This document shows positions 16,692-25,471 of a stretch of 38,440 nt of DNA, in pieces. Numbering within the stretch: position 1 is the stretch's first letter; every line of letters starts with the position of its first letter. Below the pieces are notes generated by a model. The model saw only the letters and a program-made list of their open reading frames with translations, did no database searches and was not told the DNA's origin. The position numbers were made by a program, and so were the translations under genes. Source of the DNA: an uncultured Verrucomicrobiota bacterium (lineage in GTDB: Bacteria > Verrucomicrobiota > Verrucomicrobiia > Limisphaerales > UBA9464); NCBI GenBank assembly GCA_903880005.1, contig CAIRNV010000040.1, positions 1-38,440 on the forward strand, given 5' to 3'.

Positions 16692-19508
16692 ATGCGAACC
16701 TTCCCACTGCACCTGCTGATGCCGATGGCCCTGGCGCTGGCGGCCGTCCGCGGGCACGGGGCCGTCGAGTATGCGCGCGACGTGGCCCCCATCCTTCGGG
16801 CCCGTTGCGCGCCTTGCCACCATGATGCCGAGCGCGAGGGCGAGTTCTCGGTGGAGACGTTCGCGTCGCTGCGGCGTGGCGGTGAACGGGGCGACCCGGT
16901 GCATCCGGGGGATCCGGGCGGGTCGTTGCTGGTGCGCTTGGTGGAGGGCTCCAGCAAGCCGTCGATGCCGCCGAAGGAGGAGCCGCGCGTGCCTGCGGCG
17001 GAGGTGGAGGTGCTGAGGCGTTGGATCGCGGAGGGTGCCGTGGGGCCCTCGCGGGATGTTTCGCTGTTCCACGAGTTGTCCGTGCCGTCGGTGCCGGCGG
17101 CGCGTGGCGTGCGCCCGCCCTTGACGGCGTTGGCGCCGCTGGCGGACGAGGCGGGTGTGCTGGCGGGTCGAACCGGGGCATTGGAAATCCGTTCAGGCAA
17201 GGGGGCGCGTGTGCGCCGGACCGTCGAGGGCATTCCTGGAAAGGTGCCCGCCGTGCACGTGACGGCCGATGGAGGACGTTGGGTGGTGGCGTTTGGATTG
17301 CCTGGCTTGAACGGTGGCGCACGGGTCCTGGACTCACGCACGGGCCGTGTCGAGCGCGAGGTGGGAGGGCATCGGGACGTGGTGCAGGACGCGGAGTTGT
17401 CGCCGGACGGCCGCTGGCTGGCGACGGGCGGGTACGACCGCAAGGTGATCGTATGGCGCATGTCGGACGGGGCTGCTGCTTGGTCCAACTCGATTCACAA
17501 CGGCGCCGTCACCGACCTCGCCTTCGATCCATCGGGCAAGGTCCTGGCGTCGGCGTCGGCGGACCAGACGGTGAAGCTGTGGCGGGTCTCGGATGGCGGC
17601 CGCCTGGGCACGTTGAACCAGCCGCAGGGCGAGGTGAACGCGGTGGCGTTCCTGCCGGACGGCTCCGGGGTGGTGGCGACGGGTGCGGACCGTCGCATTT
17701 ACCGGTGGCGGTTGGGGGCGCTGGACGGGTCGGCGATCCATCCGTTGGTGGCGTCGCGGTTTGCTCATGACGCGGCGGTGCTGCGGATGGCGGTGTCGCC
17801 CGATGGCGGGTGGTTGGTGACGGCGGCGGCGGACAAGTCGGTGAAGCGCTGGTTGCTGCCGGACCTGGAACCGGCGGGCCAGATGCCGGGTGGCTCCGAG
17901 GTGGCCTCCGCGCTTGCATGGTCGCCGGATGGCCGCGTTGCCTGGGTGGCACGCATGGACGGCACGGTGGGGCGTTGGCCCTTGGAAAAGGCCGTGGCTG
18001 TGGCAGGTGCCACCAGCGTGTTGGCACCCCCGGGTGCCCTTGCGGCATCGGTCCCTGCCCGGGCCACGTCCGCCGCGTCGCCCGGCCCCGCCGGGGTCGA
18101 GGAGGTCGAGCCCAACGACGCGCCCGCGCAGGCGCGGCGGGTCGCATGGCCGGTCGTCGCGCGCGGCCGAATGAACAGGCCGGGCGACGTGGATGCGTGG
18201 CGCGTCCGGATGCGCCGTGGCGAGCAACTGGCGGTGGACGTCGATGCGGCGCGGTCGGGCTCGCGACTGGACTCGCGGGTGGAGGTCTTGGATGCAGCGG
18301 GCCATCCGGTGGAGCAGGTGAGGTTGCAGGCCGTGCTGGACTCGTGGTTCACGTTTCGTGGCAAGGACTCGGACACTATCGACGACTTCCGACTCCACAA
18401 CTGGACGCAGATGGAGCTCGACGAGCTTCTCTATGCGAACGGCGAGGTGGTGCGTCTCTGGCTGTATCCGCGCGGCCCGGACTCGGGCTTCAAGGTTTAC
18501 CCGGGCGAGGGTCGGCGGCAGACGGTGTACCAGACCACGCCCGTGACGCATGCACTGAACGAGCCGGCCTACGTGGTGCGTGCCTTGCCGCCCGGGAGCG
18601 AGCCCCTGCCGAACGGGCTTCCCTCGTTCCGGCTGAACTTCGAGAACGACGACGATCCGTCCCGGCAGCGCGGCGCGGACTCGTTCCTCACGTTCGTCGC
18701 GCCCAGGGATGGCGAGTACGTCGTGCGCATCACGGACACACGCGGCTTTGGCGGGGCCGAGGGTTTTGGCTACGCCATGGCGCTGCGCCCTCCCCGTCCG
18801 GACTTCGAGGTGAAGGTCGAGGGGCTCGATCCGAAGGTCAGCCGCGGCAGCGGGCGGGAGGTCCGCTTTGTGGTGACGAGGCGCGAGGGCTTCGAGGGCC
18901 CGGTGCGCATCCATGTCGAGGGACTGCCGCAGGGCTTCGAGATGGCGTCGCCCGTGGAGGTGGAGGCCGGCCAGGTGCGGGCGAGCGCGGTCCTGTGGGC
19001 ATCGCCGGAGGCCCGGTCCCCGGCGACAAACGATGCGGCGCGGGTGCGGTTGGTGGCGCGGGCCGACGTGGGCCATGACGTCGTCGAGCGTGCGCTGGGA
19101 GGCCTTGGCAATCTCACGTTGGGCGATGCGGCGAAGGTGGCCGTGGAGGTGCTTCCCGGGCCGGGAAGCACATGGGATGGGCGGGGGCCCCTTGAATTGG
19201 AGGTTCGGCCTGGGCAGACGGTGCGTGCGCGCGTGCGGGCCACGCGGGCGGGCTTCGATGGTCGGATCGAGCTGGGCGGGGATGACGCGGGGCGGAACCT
19301 TCCGCACGGGGTCTTCGTGGACAACGTGGGGTTGAATGGCCTGTTGATCGTCGAGGGACAGGTGGAGCGGGATTTCTTCGTGACGGCCGCGCGCAAGGTG
19401 CGGCCTCAGACACGTTGGTTTCACCTGAGGGCCACGGCCGATGGCGGCCAGTGCTCGCGGCCGGTGCGGATACGGGTCTTGGACGGGGTGGAGTCGGCGG
19501 GGCCTTAG
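16692..19508 (+). CDS. Secreted cytochrome-WD40-PPC domain protein
   Basis: This 938-residue protein has a signal peptide (MRTFPLHLLMPMALALAAVRG), then a planctomycete-type cytochrome C domain with one CxxCH site (CAPCH, C39-H43) and the family's SMPPKEEPR segment. A WD40 propeller follows at roughly 190-440, with clear blades such as LSPDGRWLATGGYDRKVIVW and SASADQTVKLWRV. The second half begins with EVEPNDAPAQARRV, the hallmark of a bacterial pre-peptidase C-terminal (PPC) beta-domain. The gene starts 19 bases after the DUF1553 gene and ends the operon. Repeat copy B begins at its TAG stop. A role in surface electron transfer or polymer handling is inference. Confidence 0.88.
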   Translation: MRTFPLHLLMPMALALAAVRGHGAVEYARDVAPILRARCAPCHHDAEREGEFSVETFASLRRGGERGDPVHPGDPGGSLLVRLVEGSSKPSMPPKEEPRVPAAEVEVLRRWIAEGAVGPSRDVSLFHELSVPSVPAARGVRPPLTALAPLADEAGVLAGRTGALEIRSGKGARVRRTVEGIPGKVPAVHVTADGGRWVVAFGLPGLNGGARVLDSRTGRVEREVGGHRDVVQDAELSPDGRWLATGGYDRKVIVWRMSDGAAAWSNSIHNGAVTDLAFDPSGKVLASASADQTVKLWRVSDGGRLGTLNQPQGEVNAVAFLPDGSGVVATGADRRIYRWRLGALDGSAIHPLVASRFAHDAAVLRMAVSPDGGWLVTAAADKSVKRWLLPDLEPAGQMPGGSEVASALAWSPDGRVAWVARMDGTVGRWPLEKAVAVAGATSVLAPPGALAASVPARATSAASPGPAGVEEVEPNDAPAQARRVAWPVVARGRMNRPGDVDAWRVRMRRGEQLAVDVDAARSGSRLDSRVEVLDAAGHPVEQVRLQAVLDSWFTFRGKDSDTIDDFRLHNWTQMELDELLYANGEVVRLWLYPRGPDSGFKVYPGEGRRQTVYQTTPVTHALNEPAYVVRALPPGSEPLPNGLPSFRLNFENDDDPSRQRGADSFLTFVAPRDGEYVVRITDTRGFGGAEGFGYAMALRPPRPDFEVKVEGLDPKVSRGSGREVRFVVTRREGFEGPVRIHVEGLPQGFEMASPVEVEAGQVRASAVLWASPEARSPATNDAARVRLVARADVGHDVVERALGGLGNLTLGDAAKVAVEVLPGPGSTWDGRGPLELEVRPGQTVRARVRATRAGFDGRIELGGDDAGRNLPHGVFVDNVGLNGLLIVEGQVERDFFVTAARKVRPQTRWFHLRATADGGQCSRPVRIRVLDGVESAGP

Positions 19509-19656
19509 CCGGAACGATGCAGTTGGATCGGTCGTGCTTGCTTGATCTTCTTTCGCAAGAGCTTCGTCGTTCGCTCGTTACGGGCCTCGTACCGGCCCGC
19601 GCCTCGCTCGCTCCTCGTCTTGCGGAAGCATCTTGTCCCGACGGAATCGGCTCGGC
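19506..19656 (+). repeat. Repeat copy B of the 165-bp palindromic repeat
   Basis: The copy begins with TAGCCGGAACGATGCAGTTGG, whose TAG is the stop codon of the upstream gene. It carries the shared core around TTCGTCGTTCGCTCGTTACGG and ends in a diverged right arm (TCCCGACGGAATCGGCTCGG). About 15 bases near the right end are missing relative to copy E. It is in the same orientation as copies A and E. It fills most of the gap before the kinase gene. Confidence 0.85.
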
Positions 19657-19737
19657 GTGGAGGCTTGCAACCAATCCGAGGGAGGCCGGTCATCGTGGGG
19701 GGCGCGTGCACGCGTGGCGTGCCTTGGATTGTATCGC

Positions 19738-22044
19738 ATGAAGAGGTCGTTGTTTCGTCCATGGCATGGGTGGATTCCCGCCGCCGCCTTGGTGGTTGCG
19801 TTGGTCGGGTGGGCGGCGCACCGGGAGGTGCGACGGACGCTCGAGGCGGACTTGAAGGACGAAATCCTGATGGTGCTCAACGCCAACGTGGCGGCGCTGG
19901 AGATCTGGCTCGACACGCAGTCCCGGCTGGCATCCGTGATGGCGTCGGACCCGGCGTTGCGGGGGCGCATTGCCGAGGCCGTGGCCAACCCGCCGGAGGC
20001 CTTGGCCACGGGCGGCGAGAAGGGCTCGCGTGGCCGACGGCCGACGGCATTGCCAAAACCCCAGGCAGACGTCCAGGCGGCCCTGGACGCGCGGTTGTCG
20101 CCCTCCGGGTACGGGGCCGCGCTCGTCCTGGGGACGAACTTGCAGGTCGTCGCGACGTCGCAGAGGGCGCGCAATCGACTTGGCGAGACGATCGACGGCG
20201 ATCATGCGGCGCGGGTGCAGCAGGCGCTGGAGTCGGGGCGTCCGACCTTCGTGACGCCGTTCAAGGCGGGGTTTGGGCGGGGCGCGGGGCGTGGTCGCAT
20301 GGGCGGCGAGGGAGGTGGGCCGACGGCGCGGCCCGTGCGGCCTGAGGGGCCGAGGCTAGGGCGTCCCTCGGATGCGGGGACGAGTGGGGGCTCCGGGGGC
20401 GGTCCGCGACGGCCGCCCGGCGAACTCAATTTGATGGAGGTCATCGCGCCCGTCGTGGACGACCAAGGCGTGGCCGTGGCGGCGGTGGTGTTCGTGCTTC
20501 GTCCGGAGGAGGAGTTCACGCGCGTGCTGTCGATCGCCCGGCCAGGGTTGACGGGCGAGACGTTTGCCTTCGACCCCGGCGGGCGGCTGGTTTCGGCGAG
20601 TCGATTCGACGCGCAACTGCGTCGGATGGGGCTGCTGACGAACGACCCCGCCGTGAGCTCGTCACTGAACGTGGAGCTGCGCGACCCGGGCATGGACCTC
20701 ACGCGAAGTCCGGGTCCGACGCCCGATGGGGTGCGCACGAACCTCGCGTCGCGGCCGTTGATGGGGATGGTCGCGGCGGCGGTTGCCGGGGCGTCCCCGG
20801 AGCCCGGCTTCACGTTGGAGGCGGAGCGTGACTACCGGGGCGTGCCGGTGGTGGGGGCGTGGCGTTGGCTGCCGGACCGGCACTTTGGGGTGGCCACGAA
20901 GATCGACGCAGCCGAGGCGTTTCGCCCGTTGCAGGTGCTGCGGTTGGTGGTGCTGGCCCTGCTGCTGTTGTTGGCGCTGGCGATGGTCGTGCTGTTGGTC
21001 GCGGCGCATGCCGGGACGGTGTGGCGGGCGCGCTTCGACGAGGAAAGGCTGAAGGCGCGCCAGTTGGGTCAGTACCAGTTGCTGTCCAAGATTGGACAGG
21101 GCGCGATGGGCGTGGTGTACCGGGCGCGTCATGCGTTCCTGAGGCGGGAGACGGCGGTGAAGCTGTTGCTGCCGGACGGCGCGGACGACGCCTTGGTCCG
21201 CCAGTTCGAGCAGGAGGTGCGGCTGACGTGCACGCTGGAGCACCCCAACACGATCCAGATCTACGACTACGGCCGGACGCACGACGGCATTTTCTATTAT
21301 GCGATGGAGCTGTTGCACGGCCTGACGTTGCATCAACTGGTGGAACACCATGGCCCGCAGCCGGCCGGGCGCGTGATCCACCTGCTCGCCCAGGCGGCGC
21401 AATCACTGCGCGAGGCGCATGCAGCCGGGCTGATCCATCGGGACATCAAGCCGGGCAACCTGTTCCTCTGCCGTCGCGGGGGCATTCCCGACACGGTCAA
21501 GGTCCTCGATTTCGGCCTGGTTCGACGCGTCGCCAAGGAGCCCGGCGCGGAGGAGGCGGATTCCTGGCGCCGGTTCCTGGGCACGCCCTTGTACATGGCG
21601 CCGGAGACGATCCGGCAGCCGGGCTACGGGGACGCCCGAACGGACCTCTATGCGCTGGCGGCGGTCGGGCATGTGATGTTGACCGGACGCCCCCTTTTCG
21701 ATGGCTCAACGACGGAGGAAGTGTGGCGACAACAACAAACCGAGGCACCCCGGCCGCCTTCGGGACTCGCGCCGCATCCTGTTTCGGCGGAATTGGAGGT
21801 CCTGTTGATGCGATGCCTTGCGAAGGATCCATCGGAGCGCCCGGCCTCCATGGACGACTTCCTTTCGGAGCTTCAGGGGTGTCCGGAGTCCGGCGCCTGG
21901 ACGTTGCCCATGCGGGAGGAATGGTGGCGGGTTCATGGCCCGCGAGAGGAGGATGGGCAGGCGGCCGAGCCGGGGGAGGACAGGCGCGCGACGATGGTGG
22001 TGCCCGCTACGCGACGAGGCGCGACGGGCGGCGCCGGGGGATAG
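19738..22044 (+). CDS. Membrane Ser/Thr protein kinase with extracytoplasmic sensor domain
   Basis: This 768-residue protein has a first membrane span at about 12-27 (GWIPAAALVVALVGWAA) and an extracytoplasmic region of about 370 residues resembling a CACHE-type sensor in layout. That region contains a Gly/Arg/Pro-rich insert. A second span lies at about 400-425 (VVLALLLLLALAMVVLL), and a cytoplasmic Hanks-type kinase domain starts near 446. Kinase motifs are GQGAMGVVYRA, K475 in ETAVKLL, HRDIKPGN (567-574), DFG (591-593) and GTPLYMAPE. All catalytic residues are present, so it should be active. The order sensor-then-kinase is that of histidine kinases and is the reverse of PknB. The ATG at 19738 was chosen because it directly precedes the first span. 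Confidence 0.9.
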   Translation: MKRSLFRPWHGWIPAAALVVALVGWAAHREVRRTLEADLKDEILMVLNANVAALEIWLDTQSRLASVMASDPALRGRIAEAVANPPEALATGGEKGSRGRRPTALPKPQADVQAALDARLSPSGYGAALVLGTNLQVVATSQRARNRLGETIDGDHAARVQQALESGRPTFVTPFKAGFGRGAGRGRMGGEGGGPTARPVRPEGPRLGRPSDAGTSGGSGGGPRRPPGELNLMEVIAPVVDDQGVAVAAVVFVLRPEEEFTRVLSIARPGLTGETFAFDPGGRLVSASRFDAQLRRMGLLTNDPAVSSSLNVELRDPGMDLTRSPGPTPDGVRTNLASRPLMGMVAAAVAGASPEPGFTLEAERDYRGVPVVGAWRWLPDRHFGVATKIDAAEAFRPLQVLRLVVLALLLLLALAMVVLLVAAHAGTVWRARFDEERLKARQLGQYQLLSKIGQGAMGVVYRARHAFLRRETAVKLLLPDGADDALVRQFEQEVRLTCTLEHPNTIQIYDYGRTHDGIFYYAMELLHGLTLHQLVEHHGPQPAGRVIHLLAQAAQSLREAHAAGLIHRDIKPGNLFLCRRGGIPDTVKVLDFGLVRRVAKEPGAEEADSWRRFLGTPLYMAPETIRQPGYGDARTDLYALAAVGHVMLTGRPLFDGSTTEEVWRQQQTEAPRPPSGLAPHPVSAELEVLLMRCLAKDPSERPASMDDFLSELQGCPESGAWTLPMREEWWRVHGPREEDGQAAEPGEDRRATMVVPATRRGATGGAGG

Positions 22045-22136
22045 CCGGGACCTTGTTTTGGAAGGGGTATCCCAACGGTGTCCTTCCCCTGCATGGGGCA
22101 AGCGGGTAGGTTGCGGGTCCACGCTTGGGCATTTCG

Positions 22137-24968
22137 ATGGACTACAAGAACACGCTGAACTTGCCGCGCACGGATTTCCCGATGCAGGCGAACCTTGTGC
22201 AAAACGAGCCGGCGCGGCTGACGCGATGGCTGGAGACGGGTTTGTACGAGCGCATCCAGGAGGCCCGGGCGGGTGCGCCCACGTTCGTGCTTCACGATGG
22301 CCCGCCCTTTGCAAATGGCGACGTGCACGTGGGGACGGCGCTCAACAAGATTCTTAAGGACATCGTCATCAAGTCGCGGACGCTTCGTGGGTTTCGCGCG
22401 CCCTACGTGCCGGGCTGGGACTGCCATGGCCTGCCGATCGAGGCGAAGGTCACGCAAGAACTGAGGGCCTCCGGGCGCGCGGACGCGGACGGCGCGACGG
22501 TGCGCGCCGCGTGCGACGCCTATGCACGGCGGTACGTGGACTTGCAACGCGGCCAATTCCAGCGGCTGGGCGTGCTGGGCGACTGGCAACGGCCGTACCT
22601 GACGCTGGACCCGGCCTATGAGGCGGCGGAGTTGGGCCTCTTTGCGGACCTCGTGGAGAAGGGCTTCGTGTACCGGGGCAAGAAGCCGGTGTATTGGTCG
22701 GTGCCCTTCCGGACGGCCTTGGCGGAGGCCGAGGTGGAATACGGCGACCATGTGAGCCAGAGCGTGTACGTGAAGTTCCGCCTGGAGGGCGAGCCCAACA
22801 CGTTCGTGCTGATTTGGACGACGACGCCATGGACGTTGCCGGCGAACCTCGCCGTCGCGTTCAACCCAGAGCTTCATTATTCCTACGTCCACGCCAACGG
22901 CGAGACGTTCCTGGTGGCGAACGCCTTGCTGTCGGTGGTCGCGTCAAAGCTGGGCTGGGAGAATTATCAGATCATCCGCACGGCCCAGGCCGACGAGCTG
23001 GCCACGCTGCGCTATGAGCATCCGTTTTGCCGACGCACGGGCGCGTTGCATCCGGCGGGGTTTGTGGAGTCCACGACGGGCACGGGGTTCGTCCACATCG
23101 CCCCGGGGCATGGCCTGGAGGATTACCAACTGGGGCTTTCGATTGGATTGCCGGTCTATTGCCCGGTGACGGACGACGGCGTGCTGGGCCCCACGCCGGA
23201 CCTGCCCTTGGAGCAGCAATTGCCCGGCGAGCTGCATGGCAAGTCGGTGCTGGAGAAGAACGGCCGGTCGGATGCGAACGACGCCGTGATCGGGTTGCTG
23301 CAAGGGGCCGGAGCGCTGGCGCACCGGGAGGACTACCATCACAGCTACCCGCATTGCTGGCGGTCGAAGACGCCGATTGTGTTTCGCGCGGTGGACCAAT
23401 GGTTCATCCGGATCGACCACGCCGCCGGGGACGGCGAGCCATTTAGGCAGCGGGCCATGACGGCGATCGACGGGGTTCGATGGATTCCCGACTGGGGGAT
23501 CAACCGGATCAAGGGGGCGGTCCAGACGCGGCCGGACTGGTGCATTTCCCGGCAACGGACTTGGGGCGTTCCCATCCCTGCCTTCTACGACGCGGAAGGG
23601 AATCCCATCCTGGAGGCGGCCGTCGTCAGGAAGGCCGCCGCCTTGTTTGCGTCGCACGGCTCGAACGTTTGGTTCAGCCGGACGACCGCCGAGCTCTGGG
23701 AGGCGTGTCGTCCGGAAGGATGGAGCGGGCCCGCGCCGACGCGGCATGCCCAGGACACGCTGGATGTTTGGATTGATTCCGGCTCGTCGTCGCGAGCCGT
23801 CCTCATGGCGCGACCCGAGCTGTCGCATGGCGGGCCGGACGGGTGGAGGGCGGACGTTTACCTTGAGGGGTCGGACCAGCACCGGGGCTGGTTCCAGTCG
23901 TCGTTGCTCCTCAGCCTTGGGGCGAACGGATCGGCGCCGTACCGAACGGTGCTGACCCATGGGTTCATGGTGGACGAGGACCGGGAAAAGATCTCGAAGT
24001 CGAAGCAGGGGCAGGGTGGTTACACCAAGCCCCAGACGGCGGATCGCTACGTGAAGGACTACGGCGCGGACGTGGTCCGGTTGTGGGTGGCCTCGCAGGA
24101 TTATCGCAACGACATCGTCGTGTCGGAGGAGCGACTGAAGAAGGTGGGCGAGACGTACCGGCTGCTTCGCAACACGCTTCGATTCCAATTGGGGAACTTG
24201 TTCGACTTCGACCCCGCCCGGGATGGCGTGCCGACGGCGGAACTGGAGGGGTTGGATCGATGGGTCCTTGGGGAGTTCGCGGCGCTGGAGTCCGCGGTGG
24301 CGAAGGCCTACGAGGATTTTGAATTCCACGTGGTGTACCAGCGCCTCTCCCAGTTCGCCTCGGTGGAACTCAGCGCCGTCTATCATGACGTGGTCAAGGA
24401 CCGCCTCTACTCGGAGGCCGCTGGGTCGCGGCGCAGGAGGTCGGCCCAGACCGCGCTATGGAACCTTGCCTCCGGACTCGCGCGGATGTTGTCGCCCATC
24501 CTCGCCTTCACGGCGGACGAGGCGTGGGAACATCTCCCGGGGCACGGGCATGACTCCGTGCACCTCGCCATTTGGAATCCATCCGTTGATCCACGGGACG
24601 AGGAGGAGAAGGCGGCCTGGGCGAAGTTGATGTGGATTCGCTCGCAGTCCTTGCCGGAGCTGGAGAAGGCCCGGCAGGCGAAGAGGATCGGCAAGGCTTT
24701 GGAGGCGCGCTTGGCTTTGTCCTTGGGGCCGGACGATCTGGCCGTCGCAAGCGGGCGCCTGGGCGAGATCAACGAGTTGCTGTCGGTCTCGGGCAGCGTG
24801 GTTTCTGGGGGAGATCAATTTGCCGTGACGGTGGAACGCGCGGAGGGATCCAAGTGCGGCCGATGCTGGCGATGGGACACGGGCGTGGGTCTCTCGCACA
24901 GTCATCCAACCCTTTGTCCGCGATGCGTCGCGGCCGTGCCGGACCACGGAAACGTGGCCGGGACTTAG
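22137..24968 (+). CDS. ileS: Isoleucyl-tRNA synthetase
   Basis: This 943-residue class I synthetase charges tRNA-Ile. The HIGH-type motif is HVGT at 64-67 in [13 protein letters not shown], and the KMSKS loop is KISKS at 618-622. The editing domain lies between them (for example [20 protein letters not shown]). The C-terminal zinc-binding cysteines are two CxxC pairs at C907/C910 and C927/C930. The arrangement is the bacterial type with a C-terminal zinc finger. The ATG at 22137 gives [16 protein letters not shown], as usual for the family; a TTG at 22125 in frame is an alternative. Repeat copy C begins at its TAG stop. Confidence 0.96.
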   Translation: MDYKNTLNLPRTDFPMQANLVQNEPARLTRWLETGLYERIQEARAGAPTFVLHDGPPFANGDVHVGTALNKILKDIVIKSRTLRGFRAPYVPGWDCHGLPIEAKVTQELRASGRADADGATVRAACDAYARRYVDLQRGQFQRLGVLGDWQRPYLTLDPAYEAAELGLFADLVEKGFVYRGKKPVYWSVPFRTALAEAEVEYGDHVSQSVYVKFRLEGEPNTFVLIWTTTPWTLPANLAVAFNPELHYSYVHANGETFLVANALLSVVASKLGWENYQIIRTAQADELATLRYEHPFCRRTGALHPAGFVESTTGTGFVHIAPGHGLEDYQLGLSIGLPVYCPVTDDGVLGPTPDLPLEQQLPGELHGKSVLEKNGRSDANDAVIGLLQGAGALAHREDYHHSYPHCWRSKTPIVFRAVDQWFIRIDHAAGDGEPFRQRAMTAIDGVRWIPDWGINRIKGAVQTRPDWCISRQRTWGVPIPAFYDAEGNPILEAAVVRKAAALFASHGSNVWFSRTTAELWEACRPEGWSGPAPTRHAQDTLDVWIDSGSSSRAVLMARPELSHGGPDGWRADVYLEGSDQHRGWFQSSLLLSLGANGSAPYRTVLTHGFMVDEDREKISKSKQGQGGYTKPQTADRYVKDYGADVVRLWVASQDYRNDIVVSEERLKKVGETYRLLRNTLRFQLGNLFDFDPARDGVPTAELEGLDRWVLGEFAALESAVAKAYEDFEFHVVYQRLSQFASVELSAVYHDVVKDRLYSEAAGSRRRRSAQTALWNLASGLARMLSPILAFTADEAWEHLPGHGHDSVHLAIWNPSVDPRDEEEKAAWAKLMWIRSQSLPELEKARQAKRIGKALEARLALSLGPDDLAVASGRLGEINELLSVSGSVVSGGDQFAVTVERAEGSKCGRCWRWDTGVGLSHSHPTLCPRCVAAVPDHGNVAGT

Positions 24969-25132
24969 CCGGAACGATGCAGCTGGGAGGGAAGGGATTG
25001 CGCCGCAGATTCTCTCGCAAGACGCGGAGTGAGCGAGGTGCGGGCCTGTACGAGACCCGTGACGAGCGAACGACGAAGGATTTGCGGGAGCAGATCGCGC
25101 AAGCACGACCGATCCGACCGAATCGTTCCGGC
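24967..25132 (-). repeat. Repeat copy C of the 165-bp palindromic repeat
   Basis: This is a full-length copy in reverse orientation relative to copies A, B and E. The left end GCCGGAACGATGCAGCTGGG directly follows the T of the ileS stop TAG, and the right end reads GAATCGTTCCGGC. The core contains GAGCGAACGACGAAGG in common with copies D and E (E on the other strand). Confidence 0.9.
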
Positions 25133-25471
25133 TTGGGTTGGAGCAGGATGTCCCGCCGAGACGCTGAGACGTTGAGACATTAGAAAAACGGCCTCCGCGA
25201 GGCCTTATCCGGGTTCCTGCCAAGGGGTGGCCCATCGAAATCCAACAACGGGCCAACGCGACGGCCCCTAGTGTCGTGTCTCACAAATGGCTGGTGTTTC
25301 GCCCCGGGGGGATTTTCGTGTCCAACGAGGCGCGAGCGACGAGCAGACCCGCAGAGGTCTGTGAGGAGCGAGCAACGACGTTCACATGGCATCACATGCC
25401 GTGTGAATGGGGCTGGACGAGGAACTCCCGCAGGGCGAGCGACGACGCCCTCGGGGAGGGAAATCCCACCG
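25133..25471. other. 339-bp gene-free region with a second hairpin repeat-like structure
   Basis: No convincing gene lies between repeat C and the stop of the minus-strand dehydrogenase. The region holds the minus-strand terminator at 25184-25204. It also holds a hairpin CAGACC (25344-25349) / GGTCTG (25356-25361) flanked by two GAGCGA boxes (25334-25339 and 25366-25371) and followed by AACGACG. This layout resembles the core of the 165-bp repeat (GAGCGA, hairpin, GAGCGA, ACGACG), but the ends do not match it. Confidence 0.5.
25184..25204 (-). terminator. Intrinsic terminator, minus strand
   Basis: Read on the minus strand, GGCCTC, a GCG loop and GAGGCC are followed by G and five Ts. It lies about 270 bases beyond the stop of the minus-strand dehydrogenase gene and would end that transcript. 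Confidence 0.6.

Noticed and set aside
24980-25180. Short open frames inside the palindromic repeats (for example at 32543-32728 and 30763-30987)
   Set aside because: They recur in several frames and both strands because the repeat itself recurs; no start signal or protein family supports them.
25133-25471. A dif recombination site at the skew flip
   Set aside because: I looked for an XerCD-type 28-bp palindrome in this stretch and saw none, so the terminus idea remains unproven.
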